In this document: positions 33,319 to 34,329 of the stretch, piece by piece
Numbering within the stretch: position 1 is the stretch's first letter
Layout: the number at the start of each line of letters is the position of its first letter
DNA from: Oscillospiraceae bacterium
GTDB taxonomy: Bacteria > Bacillota > Clostridia > UBA1381
Length of the DNA stretch: 34,329 bases
Reading direction: 5' to 3'
NCBI GenBank assembly: GCA_022509005.1
Contig: JAFLUC010000022.1
Location: 1 to 34,329 of the forward strand
Made by a program: the position numbers and the translations under genes
Notes under the pieces: model-generated
Database searches by the model: none
What the model saw: the letters and a program-made list of their open reading frames with translations, nothing else
What the model was told of the DNA's origin: nothing

Positions 33319-34329
33319 TTATCCCATAAGATATTCATTCACAGCCTCGGCTGCTTCGCGGCCTTCTCTTATTGCCCATACTACAAGGCTCTGACCGCGG
33401 CGGCAGTCGCCGGCGGCAAAGATACCACGCATTGATGTCTTGTGGTCTGCTTCGTCTGCATCTATATTTGAGCGCTGCGTTTTATCGAGCGTGAGCTGGT
33501 CGATAAGCTCCTGCTCAGGGCCTAAGAAGCCCATGGCAATAAGCACAAGATCACAGTCACGAACCTGTTCCGTGCCCTCAACCGGCACAGGCGCGCCCGA
33601 TGACCAATCAACACGCACGGTATGTACCTTTGAAACCTCGCCCTTTTCATTGCCCTCAATCTTTGTTATCGTGGTCTCATACTCGCGTGGGTCACTGCCT
33701 GTGAGATAAATTGCTTCCTCCTGACCGTAATCCGTCTTTCTGATTCTCGGCCACTCCGGCCATGGATTATTTGTGGCTCTTTCGACCGGAAGCTCACCCA
33801 TGATCTCAAGCTGCTTAACGCTCTTACAGCCGTGGCGGATCGATGTGCCGACGCAGTCTGTACCTGTGTCTCCGCCGCCTACGATAAGAACATTCTTCCC
33901 TTCCGGATTGATATAATTTCTATCTTTAAACTCGCTGTCCAATAGACTTTTTGTGTTCCTTGTAAGGAAATCAACGGCATAGTAAACGCCCTTTAAATCC
34001 GCACCTAGAACGGTTAACGGTCTCGGTTTTGTTGCGCCTGTGCACAGCACAACAGCGTCAAACTCGTCTACAAGCTTAACAGCCGGGTAGTTCTTCCCTA
34101 CCTCGGTATTTGTCTTAAATACTATTCCCTCTGCCTCCATAAGCTTGATTCTGCGCTCTACAATGCTCTTATCAAGCTTCATATTAGGAATGCCATACAT
34201 AAGAAGTCCGCCCGGGCGGTCGCTTCTTTCAAATACCGTTACATTGTGACCCATCTGATTAAGCATATCTGCACACGCAAGTCCTGACGGGCCCGAGCCT
34301 ACGACCGCTACTCTCTTTTCGGTTGAACG
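33319..34329 (-). CDS. gltD: Glutamate synthase small subunit (NADPH-dependent), 5' end outside window
   Basis: FAD- and NADPH-binding subunit that passes electrons to the large GltB subunit for glutamate formation from glutamine and 2-oxoglutarate. The visible 336 residues open in the FAD-binding motif VAVVGSGPSGLACADML, which reaches the window edge, so the N-terminal iron-sulfur domain (about 140 residues) is missing. FERSDRPGGLLMYGIPNMKL is the standard continuation. The NADPH site is VLIVGGGDTGTDCVG, and the C-terminal FAD motif is GIFAAGDCRRGQSLVVWAI. The ATG at 34266 lies within the domain and is not the start. Related proteins such as the NADPH-dependent ferredoxin:NADP oxidoreductase subunit NfnB share the fold, but the closing pattern fits GltD best. 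Confidence 0.92.
   Translation of the reverse strand, partial: RSTEKRVAVVGSGPSGLACADMLNQMGHNVTVFERSDRPGGLLMYGIPNMKLDKSIVERRIKLMEAEGIVFKTNTEVGKNYPAVKLVDEFDAVVLCTGATKPRPLTVLGADLKGVYYAVDFLTRNTKSLLDSEFKDRNYINPEGKNVLIVGGGDTGTDCVGTSIRHGCKSVKQLEIMGELPVERATNNPWPEWPRIRKTDYGQEEAIYLTGSDPREYETTITKIEGNEKGEVSKVHTVRVDWSSGAPVPVEGTEQVRDCDLVLIAMGFLGPEQELIDQLTLDKTQRSNIDADEADHKTSMRGIFAAGDCRRGQSLVVWAIREGREAAEAVNEYLMG

Noticed and set aside
1-34329. CRISPR arrays, insertion sequences, tRNA or rRNA genes
   Set aside because: No regularly spaced direct repeats, no transposase motifs and no tRNA or rRNA signatures were found other than the tRNA-like part of tmRNA.

Overview
The window is chromosomal DNA of a Gram-positive, low-to-mid G+C Firmicute of the Clostridia type. 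The evidence is the strong AGGAGG-type ribosome binding sites, sigma-A promoters with 17-base spacers, clostridial lineage families (DUF6106-like, DUF5711-like, an EndoA toxin next to alr, a SpoIVFB-like protease, a small P-loop protein beside pgi) and a Firmicute SOS box. A large secreted arabinan-degrading enzyme points to a gut or rumen plant-fibre degrader, perhaps near Monoglobus. That placement is inference. There are no insertion sequences, phage genes or CRISPR arrays, so this is core genome with a few accessory pieces.

Layout. (1) 1-5838: a minus-strand operon from one clear promoter: proA, rdgB, a DUF6106-like membrane protein, nnr, alr, a tiny EndoAI-like antitoxin remnant and the toxin endoA (cut by the window edge). 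(2) 5859-14240: minus strand; truA and a membrane-anchored DUF5711-like protein are translationally linked, then ilvD from its own promoter, followed closely by a 1325-residue secreted MBG-repeat protein. (3) 14241-14774: a compact regulatory island. A 48-residue hydrophobic protein (14472-14618, minus) is driven by a perfect TTGACA-N17-TATAAT promoter carrying two LexA/SOS boxes, and a convergent plus-strand promoter at 14319-14347 points at its 3' end. This looks like an SOS-induced small membrane toxin with an antisense RNA and is the main candidate for something undescribed. (4) 14775-15635: an EamA transporter on the plus strand. (5) 15649-25490: minus strand; aminotransferase plus DUF2264 enzyme, galM, SpoIVFB-like protease, then pgi, P-loop protein, thrC and galK. 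(6) 25570-31370: plus strand; one 1892-residue secreted enzyme with two GH43 domains, LamG-like domains and a trefoil domain. (7) 31446-31890: tmRNA. (8) 31908-34329, minus strand: metY, whose promoter carries a 36-base perfect palindrome, and gltD (cut by the window edge).

How it fits together. The secreted GH43 enzyme would release arabinose or arabino-oligosaccharides outside the cell. GalM, GalK and Pgi handle galactose and hexose phosphates inside, and the DUF2264 protein may act on another plant or host glycan. Amino-acid genes (proA, ilvD, thrC, metY, gltD) and cell-wall supply (alr) make up most of the rest. The two large secreted proteins share nearly identical signal peptide starts and a related domain ending in an F-x-W motif, so they probably belong to one extracellular family of this organism.
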